From NCBI GenBank assembly GCA_964425275.1, contig CAYRLZ010000027.1, positions 1 to 29,172 of the forward strand: a DNA stretch of 29,172 nucleotides. The letters run 5' to 3'. A program made the position numbers and the translations under genes. Under the pieces are notes generated by a model. It saw only the letters and a program-made list of their open reading frames with translations. It had not been told where the DNA came from and did not search any database. Below are positions 1 through 6,765 of the stretch, in pieces (the stretch's first letter is position 1; each line of letters begins with the position of its first letter). This DNA is from CAYRLZ01 sp964425275. GTDB lineage: Bacteria > Hydrothermota > Tepidihabitantia > Tepidihabitantales > JBDRVQ01.

Positions 1-56
1 ATTTCTAATACTTTAAACCCTTGCAAACTAAGAAGCTCTTTGATATAATTAGTCAT
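1..56 (-). CDS. N-terminal fragment of an unidentified gene, cut by the window edge
   Basis: An ATG at 54-56 on the minus strand is preceded at good spacing by a strong AGGAGG ribosome binding site (minus-strand reading of 65-70). It opens a frame that runs off the window. The 18 visible residues begin MTNYIKELLSLQG, followed by FKVLE. Some ISL3-type transposases start in a similar way, but 18 residues are far too few to name a family. A TTGACA-like box lies about 120 bases upstream (minus strand, 176-181) without a convincing -10. Start and strand are seen directly; any function is guesswork. Confidence 0.5.
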   Translation of the reverse strand, partial: MTNYIKELLSLQGFKVLE

Positions 57-480
57 AGGGCTAATCCTCCTTTTAAGTTTTTCATTCAAGTTAAAAATTA
101 TATTAGGGGTTAGCCCAGACTTCAAGCCTTCTTCCCAAAAAGTAGTAAAGAGCCTATTTTAATAATATCGACATCTGTCAATAGTCTTATTCATTTGGCT
201 ATAATGACCCTGAACGGTCTGGAGGCGGGAGAGAAACTATTAACCAGATTAATATTAGTGTGGCTAATATTTTAAGAGAAGCACTTTTTCATTTAAGTTC
301 ATTTAAGTCTTTGATTTAACATAATTTACGGAATTTTTGATGAAAGATAGAAATTACCCTCCTGTCAATTACCCGAACAATAGTTCTATAACAATAGTTA
401 TAGTTTTCAAAGCCCGATTTTTACCCCTAAGTCTTCAGTTTTACGCAACTTATTGGATTTTTCATTATTTATAGGGGGTA
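57..480. other. AT-rich intergenic spacer upstream of repeat array 1
   Basis: No gene is visible. The stretch is AT-rich with frequent stops in all frames. It contains a perfect inverted repeat at 386-403 (CTATAAC, loop AATA, GTTATAG) and ends in TATAGGGGGTA at 470-480, the motif found at the head of all three 12-bp arrays in this window. The inverted repeat could be an operator or a transcript hairpin for the array; nothing seen here decides that. Confidence 0.5.
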
Positions 481-708
481 GCCCTCTGGGTCGCCCTCTT
501 GGTCTATTTTTTAACCTAATTCTTTACCTAACCCAAAGTCTAATTGAGTGTCTAATTCCAAGTCTAATTCTCTGGTTAACCGAAAGGCTAAATGAGTGTC
601 TAATTGTCAGGGTAGTTCTCTAAGTAGTGGAGCAAGTATCTCTCGGGCTAATTCTCTATCTAATTCTCGGCCTAATTGAGAACCTAATTCCCAACCTAAT
701 TTCCCATA
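481..708 (+). repeat. Array 1: 19 degenerate 12-bp tandem units, TAATT type
   Basis: Nineteen consecutive 12-bp units start at 481, 493, 505 and so on to 697 with no indel. Typical units are taattctttacc (517), taattgagtgtc (541), taattccaagtc (553), taattctctatc (649), taattctcggcc (661), taattgagaacc (673) and taattcccaacc (685). Most begin TAATT and the other seven bases vary. Units near the head (481, 493) and in the middle (577, 613-637) are more divergent. The last unit runs into pdxA and supplies its stop codon. Orientation is set by TATAGGGGGTA at 470-480. Only one frame is nearly open (L-I-x-x tetrads), and it has a TAA at 621-623, so this copy is not an intact gene. Confidence 0.85.
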
Positions 709-1667
709 GCCTCTTTGGACAACCAAGCAGGGATTCTTCGCTTCCCACCAGAATGAGAGAGGGCAGTTGACCACTTGAGGCAAAGCCGAATTGCCTCTTC
801 TATTCCCTTAGAAGAGGCAATCCCCTTGCCGGCGATGTCAAAGGCTGTGCCGTGTAAAGGTGAGGTGCGAATAAAGGGAAGACCTAAGGTGGTATTTATT
901 CCCTTCCCCTTAGAGATAGTCTTTGCGATTATCATCCCCTGGTCGTGATAGGGTGAGATAAAACCATTGTATTTCTTATAGAACCAAAGAAAGGAATCAG
1001 CCGGCAGGGGACCTTCAATTCTTATTTTCAGGGCATTTAATTTCTTTATCCCCTCTTTCATCCTCGCCTCTTCGCCCAAAGAGAACTCATCACTGTGAGG
1101 ATTTAAAGAAAAGACCCCAATTCTGGGAGATTTGACTCCTTCAAATCGGGAAAGGAAGTCATAAAAGAGTAATCCCTTTTCAATCACCGCATCCGCATTA
1201 ATAAAGGAGGAGACTCTTCGCATCGGTGTGTGCAAGGTGAGAAAGGTAATCTTTATATCTTTATCGTAGGCTAAAAGGGAATAATTTTTTATATTAAACT
1301 CTCTTGCCAAGAATTCGGTCTGGCCCGGAAACTTAAAGCCGGCATTCCAGATATTTTCCTTGCAAATCGGTGCGGTAACCATTCCCTCTGCCTCGCCTCT
1401 CTTTACCAAATCCACCGCCAATTTTAGACTCTCCAAGGCAAATCTTGCAGTCTTTTCATCTGGTTTCCCAAAAGAGAAATCGCATTTATCAACCACTTCT
1501 AAGAGATAAGGGGAGTAGTCAAATGATATTTTCAATTTGCGGTATATCTTTTCTAAGACATATCGGTTACCGATAATCTTCACTTTATCGGGTGAGAATT
1601 TTTTTATTGCCTTTAACACAACCTCCGGTCCAATCCCGGTTATCTCACCTAAGGTTATAACAATCAT
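696..1667 (-). CDS. pdxA: PdxA-family 4-phosphohydroxy-L-threonine dehydrogenase
   Basis: The 323-residue protein matches the PdxA family over its full length. PdxA oxidises 4-phosphohydroxy-L-threonine with NAD in the DXP-dependent route to pyridoxal phosphate; it is a cytoplasmic, metal-dependent homodimer. Visible motifs are GIGPE (11-15), VTAPICKE (97-104), LTLH with H146, LNPH with H191, PYHDQG with H241, and the C-terminal LGLPFIRTSP / HGTAFDIAGKG block. The three histidines correspond to the family's metal ligands. Two oddities are GEITGIGPE where GDPAGIGPE is usual, and GQTEF where GHTEF is usual, so a related substrate (PdxA2-like four-carbon acid phosphates) cannot be excluded. It is the last gene of the minus-strand cluster, 25 bases after the permease. 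Its final codons and TAG stop lie inside the last unit of repeat array 1. Confidence 0.9.
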   Translation of the reverse strand: MIVITLGEITGIGPEVVLKAIKKFSPDKVKIIGNRYVLEKIYRKLKISFDYSPYLLEVVDKCDFSFGKPDEKTARFALESLKLAVDLVKRGEAEGMVTAPICKENIWNAGFKFPGQTEFLAREFNIKNYSLLAYDKDIKITFLTLHTPMRRVSSFINADAVIEKGLLFYDFLSRFEGVKSPRIGVFSLNPHSDEFSLGEEARMKEGIKKLNALKIRIEGPLPADSFLWFYKKYNGFISPYHDQGMIIAKTISKGKGINTTLGLPFIRTSPLHGTAFDIAGKGIASSKGIEEAIRLCLKWSTALSHSGGKRRIPAWLSKEAMGN

Positions 1668-1692
1668 CTCTATTTAACCGACAATATAGAAA

Positions 1693-2526
1693 TCAGTAGG
1701 TGCTTAAAGTTCCTTGTCTTCTGGTATATTTATCAAAGATGTGAAAAGTTAAGATGCCAAAGGTAATCCAGATGGCACAGAGAAGGAATAACCGAAGAAA
1801 CATCACCGGGAGAGAGAAAGGGAGTTTCTCGCCGATTAAAAAATGCCTCACACCCAAAACCCCATAGGTTGATGGAATGAAGAGAGACGCCTTTTGCATA
1901 AAGACCGGCAGGACGCCTAAGGGATAGGCAATTGGGGTTATGACCATCATTATGCTGGAGAGCGCCTCAGAGACTAGCCAGCCCTGCTTGAATATTAAGG
2001 TAAGGGCGGCAACCATCATCCCGAAGCCATAAAGGGCAAAAATCATAATCGCAATGAGCACCAAAGACGGGAAGATGCCACTTGCCTTTACGGTAAAGGT
2101 GAATATGATATACATAATAATTAACTGGAAGACAATGATTATGCTCTGGTGGAGAGTAGAATGAGCCGCCATCCCTAAGGCAAATACCCAGCGCGGGACC
2201 GGTGCGGCAAAGACCGATTCCAATGTCCCATAATACTGCTCTTTCCTTAAAGAGAAACCCATCGCCCAAAGTGCCATATTCAAAAAGCCGATGAAGATAT
2301 AGCCCAAAATGACAAAGGTTATGATATCGCTACTGCCGGAAAGTTTCTCTAAGTAGGGTGAAGACCGACCGCCAACTATGGCAATACCGTATAAGAGATG
2401 GGGCAGAAGATAGACGATTGGGTCAACGAGGCTGCGGGCAAAATCGGCCTTATAGGCCAGTTCTAACTTCCATTCTTTAATATTCTCAACCCAGATGGCC
2501 CGCAGATAACCAGGTAATCTTCTCAT
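1693..2526 (-). CDS. ABC-2 type transporter permease (second of the pair)
   Basis: This 277-residue integral membrane protein has about six hydrophobic segments and the ABC-2 membrane fold. The family's conserved E-x-x-x-G-T-L-E type loop is visible as RKEQYYGTLESVFAAPVP around residues 94-111. It should form the membrane channel with the neighbouring permease and be driven by the ATPase upstream. Its ATG overlaps the TGA of the preceding permease (TGATG), a classic sign of translational coupling. The substrate cannot be read from sequence; the glycosyltransferase in the same cluster hints at a glycolipid or polysaccharide, but that is inference. Confidence 0.88.
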   Translation of the reverse strand: MRRLPGYLRAIWVENIKEWKLELAYKADFARSLVDPIVYLLPHLLYGIAIVGGRSSPYLEKLSGSSDIITFVILGYIFIGFLNMALWAMGFSLRKEQYYGTLESVFAAPVPRWVFALGMAAHSTLHQSIIIVFQLIIMYIIFTFTVKASGIFPSLVLIAIMIFALYGFGMMVAALTLIFKQGWLVSEALSSIMMVITPIAYPLGVLPVFMQKASLFIPSTYGVLGVRHFLIGEKLPFSLPVMFLRLFLLCAIWITFGILTFHIFDKYTRRQGTLSTY

Positions 2527-3347
2527 CAGTGCATGGCAATCGTTCCAACCTTTCTTGTCTGCTTCTCCAAATAGGTAAAAAGGAGGATGCCCGTGCCTAA
2601 AAATAGAACATCCATCAGACCTAAAAGGAGAAGTGTCTTCGTTAAATCAAGAACACTCTTATTTAAGAGGATTATTGCCCGCACCGCGACTAAGGCATAG
2701 GTGAGTGGGATAAGCAAAGAAATCGTCTTGGTTATTGGATTTATCTCAACCGGATAACGAATCGGTGAAAATAAGTAGAATACCCATTCCAATGTCCGGA
2801 CCCAGCCGTGAACCTCTTTTATTAAAAGGGTAAACCCAGCCAGGGCAATAGCCAGCCCATAGAATCCGACCAGAAGTAAGAAGACAATCAGGGCAACCGG
2901 CAGAAATTGATTTATGCCAACCCTCAAACCCAAGATAAATACCGCAATCAGCGATTGGATGAAGACAACGACCGAGGCATAGAGAAATTCAACTACCGTC
3001 TTGCCAACAAGGATAATCAGCGGATGGGTTGGTGAAACAATCATATATTCTAAGGTTCCCCAATAGGTCTCCTCGCGCAAGGCATTCCCAACACCCCAGA
3101 GTCCTGAAAATATGTAAGTAGAGATTATCGCCCCCAAGAGGACAAAGGAGAGATAATTGGCGGTACCGGTAAGATTCTTAAAGGATTCACTTTCCAGGCC
3201 ACCAACAAAAGCCTTGCCCTGAAATATGAAGGGTAATACCCACATCAGAGGAAAGATTCCCCAGAAGAGAAGCATTATTGGATAAGTGAGCCAAATCTTC
3301 ATCGTCTTTATCACCTCGGCCTTTATCACTCTCAGGGTTCTCATCAT
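2526..3347 (-). CDS. ABC-2 type transporter permease (first of the pair)
   Basis: This 273-residue membrane protein is a distant paralogue of its downstream neighbour. It has the same layout: a long N-terminal helix, the loop REETYWGTLEYMIVSPTHPL near residues 90-109, four more hydrophobic segments, and the tail TYLEKQTRKVGTIAMH, comparable to the neighbour's FDKYTRRQGTLSTY. Its ATG overlaps the TGA of the ATPase gene by four bases, and its own stop overlaps the next start by one. The two permeases probably form a heterodimer served by a single ATPase. Confidence 0.88.
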   Translation of the reverse strand: MMRTLRVIKAEVIKTMKIWLTYPIMLLFWGIFPLMWVLPFIFQGKAFVGGLESESFKNLTGTANYLSFVLLGAIISTYIFSGLWGVGNALREETYWGTLEYMIVSPTHPLIILVGKTVVEFLYASVVVFIQSLIAVFILGLRVGINQFLPVALIVFLLLVGFYGLAIALAGFTLLIKEVHGWVRTLEWVFYLFSPIRYPVEINPITKTISLLIPLTYALVAVRAIILLNKSVLDLTKTLLLLGLMDVLFLGTGILLFTYLEKQTRKVGTIAMH

Positions 3348-4342
3348 TCCTCTAAGGATTCTCTCGTATCTTCTTTTAACGAAGTGCCGGTAAGATAGAT
3401 AAAGACATCTTCTAAGGTGGCTTTCAGATTATTTATGGTGAGAATCTTATTATTATCTTTGCTGATTATATTTAGTGCCTCACTCAAAATATCTTCGCTA
3501 TGGCGGGCGATAATCTTTAAGGTCGTTATGTCATCCTCATAGAAAAGCGAAACACTTTCTACGGTTGGGATCTTTTCAATCGCTGATTTCTCTATCACAC
3601 CAATAAACTTTATTTCTAAGACTTCCTTATGCGGTATTTCCTTCTTATATTCGGCAGGACTTTTCACATCAATTATTTTCCCCTTGTCAATAAAAGCCAC
3701 CCGGTCGCAGAGCTCATCGGCCTCCTCCATATAATGGGTAGTTAAGAGAATCGTCTTTTTATATTTTTCGCGTAATTCTTCTTTGATAAAATTTCGGATA
3801 AATCGGGCAAAACCCGGATCAAGCCCTAAGGTCGGTTCGTCTAAGAGCAGAACCTTCGGGTCGTGGAGTAAGGCACGGGCTAAGGAGAGTTTCTGTTTCA
3901 TCCCGGAGGAATACTTTTCCACCCTTTCATTTGCCACATCCTTTAATCCTAAGAGTTCTAAAAGGTAATCTATCCTTTTATCCCTCTCTTTTGGTGTCAT
4001 CCCATATAGGGCGGCAAAGAATTTGAGGTTATCAACCGCTGATAATTTCCAGTAGAGTGTCCGCTCACCTGAGGTCAAAAGACCAATATTGCCTCTTGCC
4101 CAGAGTGAGTTTTCAAACACATCCTTGCCAAACAAAAAGATTTTTCCTTTATCGGGAATGAGGAGGGTAGCGATACAGCGGACAAGGGTTGTCTTGCCAG
4201 CACCGTTCGGTCCTAAGAGTCCAAAAATCTCCCCTTCGTGAATAGCAAAACTGGCTGAGTCTAAGGCCAGAATCTCTTTCTTCTTCAATCCTTTTCCCCG
4301 GCGAAACTTTTTTGTTAAATCCTTAATCTCTAAGGCATCCAT
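3344..4342 (-). CDS. ABC transporter ATP-binding protein
   Basis: This 332-residue cytoplasmic ATPase energises the two ABC-2 permeases downstream. The Walker A motif is GPNGAGKTT (44-52), the ABC signature is SSGMKQKLSLARAL (145-158), Walker B is VLLLDEP (164-170), and the switch histidine is H203 in LTTHYMEEADELCDR. About 95 residues after the ATPase core resemble the C-terminal extension (DUF4162-like) of drug, lipid or polysaccharide exporters of the CcmA class. The start codon lies about 20 bases inside the end of the upstream glycosyltransferase gene and the stop overlaps the permease start, so the genes are co-expressed. The substrate is unknown. Confidence 0.93.
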   Translation of the reverse strand: MDALEIKDLTKKFRRGKGLKKKEILALDSASFAIHEGEIFGLLGPNGAGKTTLVRCIATLLIPDKGKIFLFGKDVFENSLWARGNIGLLTSGERTLYWKLSAVDNLKFFAALYGMTPKERDKRIDYLLELLGLKDVANERVEKYSSGMKQKLSLARALLHDPKVLLLDEPTLGLDPGFARFIRNFIKEELREKYKKTILLTTHYMEEADELCDRVAFIDKGKIIDVKSPAEYKKEIPHKEVLEIKFIGVIEKSAIEKIPTVESVSLFYEDDITTLKIIARHSEDILSEALNIISKDNNKILTINNLKATLEDVFIYLTGTSLKEDTRESLEE

Positions 4343-5471
4343 ATCCGCTCTGTGCCCTACGATTGACGCTTAAAACTTTGTTTATTAAATCTTCCATCTT
4401 TCGTGCCGACTCATCCCAGGAAAATCTCTCGGCCCATACCCTGGCCTCTTTACCCATCTTAAAAACCTCTTCATCATTATCAAGGAGTTCCTGCATCTTC
4501 TCGGCTAATTGGGTTATGTCACCGTATTCATAAAAGAGTCCGGTCTTCCCCTCCAATACCGCATCAATTAGCCCCGGGGAGCGGGCAGAAATCACTGGTG
4601 TGCCGCAGGCATTCGCCTCAATGACAATTAGACCCCAACCCTCCTTAATTGAGTTCTCAACTAAAAAGCGCGCCCTCTGATAGAAATCTAACTTTTCTTC
4701 TTCCCTGATATAGCCGGTGAATTCTACGAGATCGGTAATCTCTAATTCCTTTGCAAGTTTTTTTAACCGCGGCCGGTCATCCCCATCGCCAACGATTACC
4801 ACCCGGAAGTCCTTTCGTTTGAAGGAAAGAAAGCGGGTGGCAATCAAGAGGTGGTCGGTTGACTTATACCTCTTTAACCGACCGCAATGCAGGACTATCT
4901 TTTCTCCTTTCTTTGTCCAATTCGGCTTAAAGAAATTGATATCCACGCCGGGTGGAATTACTTTTATCCTTTCGCTTATATCCTGATTAAAGAGGTGGAT
5001 TAAATCTAATTTTGTGCTTTCCGAAAGGCAAGCAAAATAGTTATTCTTATAAACCTTGGGGATGAGACTTTCCGTGAGATAGACATAAGTTGCCGGTAAA
5101 AGAGAAGTCTCTTTATAAAGTGTCTCGCGGAAGAGGTGCATCAGAATCGCCAAGACCGGTCTATCTTTGATAAAATAAGGAGAATAGAAGGGAATCTTAT
5201 TTAAGTCATCAATTATCAGGTCAAAATTATTTTGGGCAACAATCCCTTTGAGATGACGATAGACGGAGAGGTTAAAGGTATTTTTCCCACCGATTCTTAG
5301 GAAATTTATACCAGATATTTCCTCCTCGGGTGGCAGATTAGACCTTTCGGCAAGAAAGGTAATCTTATAGCCCTTTGCCGCCAGCCGCCGAAATATTTCA
5401 TAGGCATAAATTTCCGCTCCGCCGGCTAAGGGATTTTTGGGACACCGCCAGTTAATGAGCAGGATTTTCAT
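4323..5471 (-). CDS. GT4-family glycosyltransferase
   Basis: A 382-residue GT-B fold enzyme that transfers a sugar from a nucleotide-sugar donor; the acceptor is unknown. The N-terminal domain opens with MKILLINWRCPKNPLAGGAE, a typical acceptor-side glycine loop. The C-terminal domain has the donor site: VLHCGRLKRYKS, VIVGDGDDRPRLKKLA, and the retaining-GT4 E-x7-E motif in EGWGLIVIEANACGTPVI. I chose the ATG at 5469-5471 because the longer frame (from 5549) would be translated from inside the tRNA-Lys gene and its extra N-terminus is antisense tRNA sequence. There is no strong ribosome binding site. It probably shares a transcript with the tRNA and with the ABC exporter genes, suggesting a role in making an exported glycoconjugate (inference). 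Confidence 0.9.
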   Translation of the reverse strand: MKILLINWRCPKNPLAGGAEIYAYEIFRRLAAKGYKITFLAERSNLPPEEEISGINFLRIGGKNTFNLSVYRHLKGIVAQNNFDLIIDDLNKIPFYSPYFIKDRPVLAILMHLFRETLYKETSLLPATYVYLTESLIPKVYKNNYFACLSESTKLDLIHLFNQDISERIKVIPPGVDINFFKPNWTKKGEKIVLHCGRLKRYKSTDHLLIATRFLSFKRKDFRVVIVGDGDDRPRLKKLAKELEITDLVEFTGYIREEEKLDFYQRARFLVENSIKEGWGLIVIEANACGTPVISARSPGLIDAVLEGKTGLFYEYGDITQLAEKMQELLDNDEEVFKMGKEARVWAERFSWDESARKMEDLINKVLSVNRRAQSGYGCLRD

Positions 5472-5491
5472 CAGACAGAAATGCGGAATAA

Positions 5492-5564
5492 TGGGTCGTG
5501 CAGGATTCGAACCTGCGGCCACCGGATTAAAAATCCGGTGCTCTGCCATCTGAGCTAACGACCC
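5492..5564 (-). tRNA. tRNA-Lys (anticodon TTT)
   Basis: On the minus strand a full cloverleaf is visible: acceptor GGGTCGT pairs with ACGACCC, the D arm contains AGCTCAGATGGCAGAGC, the anticodon stem CCGGA/TCCGG holds the loop TTTTTAA (anticodon TTT), and the T arm contains GGTTCGAATCC. The discriminator is A and no CCA is encoded. Length is 73 nt. A TTGATT-16-TAAAAT promoter sits 8 bases upstream. The glycosyltransferase start follows about 20 bases downstream. Confidence 0.97.
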
Positions 5565-5572
5565 GAGAATCT

Positions 5573-5600
5573 ATTTTAACCAAAAATAGAGAAAAATCAA
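5573..5600 (-). promoter_or_regulatory. Promoter of tRNA-Lys
   Basis: Minus strand: -35 TTGATT (5595-5600), 16-bp spacer, -10 TAAAAT (5573-5578), with the tRNA 5' end 8 bases further on. Confidence 0.7.
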
Positions 5601-5655
5601 CCCCACGCTCCAACCGAGAAGAGATGACCAATCTCCTTGAACGAAAAGTCTCTAA

Positions 5656-5683
5656 TTGACCAAGAGGAATTTATAAGTATAAT
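5656..5683 (+). promoter_or_regulatory. Promoter of the NAD synthetase gene
   Basis: TTGACC (5656-5661), 16-bp spacer, TATAAT (5678-5683). The leader of about 38 nt contains a small inverted repeat (AGGAAG ... CTTCCT) followed by AAAGGAG about 8 bases before the ATG at 5728. Confidence 0.75.
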
Positions 5684-5727
5684 GAAGATAGGAAGTCTTT
5701 CTTGGCTTCCTAAAAGGAGATAGAACG

Positions 5728-6717
5728 ATGCCATCGGTTGAGCCAATTTTGAAGATTGATTTTCCGGCGGTGGTGAAAAGGATTGAAGGCGATATCCAAG
5801 AAAATGTCTTAAAACATTCGACCCGAGGGGTACTGATTGGTCTCAGCGGTGGGATTGATAGTGCGGTTCTGTCCACCCTGGCGGTGAGGGCCTTGGGCAA
5901 AGAGAAAGTCTATTTATCTTTTCTCTACGACCGGACAACGGAGAAGGAATCAAAAAGAAAGGCCTTACTTATTGCCCACTGGTTAGGAGTGAAATTAGAA
6001 AGCAAGAATATTGACCCGGCAATCTCCGAGATGGGGGTATACAAGCCTTTGGTTATGCGGTTAGATGTCCTATCCAATTCCGTGAGTCGTTATCTCATTA
6101 ATAATCTCTATCGTTGGCTACTTCAGGAATCCCCTTTTGTCTCAACTCTACGTCGGGGGAATTTTGGCCGAAATAAACTTAAGGAGTTGATTTTTAATTC
6201 TACGGTTCGCCATATTGAGGCAAGTTTTAATGCCCGGCACATCTACCGGCGGCGAGTATTAGAGAAAAAGGCGAAAGAAGAGAATTTACTGCTCTTGGGT
6301 GCAACCAATCGCTCGGAATGGGAGGTCGGCTGGTTTGTTAAGGGAGGTATTGATGACCTCCCACACTCACCACTTATCGGCCTATATAAAACCCAGATTA
6401 AACAACTGGCCGCCTATCTGGGGATACCATCAGAAGTCAAGAACCAGATTCCTTCTCCGGATATGATGAGAGGGGTTACGGATGAGTTTGCCTTGGGTAT
6501 TAGTTATAATAAGATTGATATTATCCTTGATGGTCTTGACCATAATCTTTCAGAAGCCGAGATAATTGTTAGGGGTGTGAAGAAAAAAGAAATCTCTCTG
6601 ATTCGTGAAATGAACCGCCTCTCGGCTTGGAAAAGAGGAGCACAACATTCAGAACGACCGGTTGCCGACCGCGGAAACGGCGGATGGCGAAATTCTGATA
6701 TTACCTTCCCAAAATAA
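5728..6717 (+). CDS. nadE: NAD+ synthase, NH3-dependent type
   Basis: This 329-residue member of the NAD synthase / N-type ATP pyrophosphatase family would convert deamido-NAD to NAD with ATP and ammonia. The PP-loop SGGIDSA is at 40-46. Family blocks follow: ARHIYRRRVLEKKAKEEN, LLLLGATNRSEWEVGWFVKGG, PLIGLYKTQIKQLAAYLGIP, and IPSPDM...TDEFALGISY. There is no N-terminal nitrilase (glutaminase) domain, so ammonia must be supplied directly or by a separate subunit. A segment of about 50 residues after position 100 (rich in R, N and L) is longer than in compact NadE proteins. The gene has its own promoter and a good ribosome binding site, and is followed after 48 bases by an independently promoted gene. 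Confidence 0.85.
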   Translation: MPSVEPILKIDFPAVVKRIEGDIQENVLKHSTRGVLIGLSGGIDSAVLSTLAVRALGKEKVYLSFLYDRTTEKESKRKALLIAHWLGVKLESKNIDPAISEMGVYKPLVMRLDVLSNSVSRYLINNLYRWLLQESPFVSTLRRGNFGRNKLKELIFNSTVRHIEASFNARHIYRRRVLEKKAKEENLLLLGATNRSEWEVGWFVKGGIDDLPHSPLIGLYKTQIKQLAAYLGIPSEVKNQIPSPDMMRGVTDEFALGISYNKIDIILDGLDHNLSEAEIIVRGVKKKEISLIREMNRLSAWKRGAQHSERPVADRGNGGWRNSDITFPK

Positions 6718-6732
6718 AAATCGCGTAGGGAA

Positions 6733-6760
6733 TTTACTTTTGAATTTTATTCTTTATAAT
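6733..6760 (+). promoter_or_regulatory. Promoter of the patatin/Omp85 gene, probably leaderless
   Basis: TTTACT (6733-6738), 16-bp spacer, TATAAT (6755-6760). The ATG starts only 5 bases after the -10, so transcription should begin at or beside the start codon. No Shine-Dalgarno sequence is present. Confidence 0.65.
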
Positions 6761-6765
6761 GAATT

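Noticed and set aside
5472..5549. N-terminal extension of the glycosyltransferase reading from inside the tRNA gene
   Set aside because: The extra 26 codons read through the 3' half of the tRNA-Lys sequence; the family N-terminus begins at the ATG at 5471.
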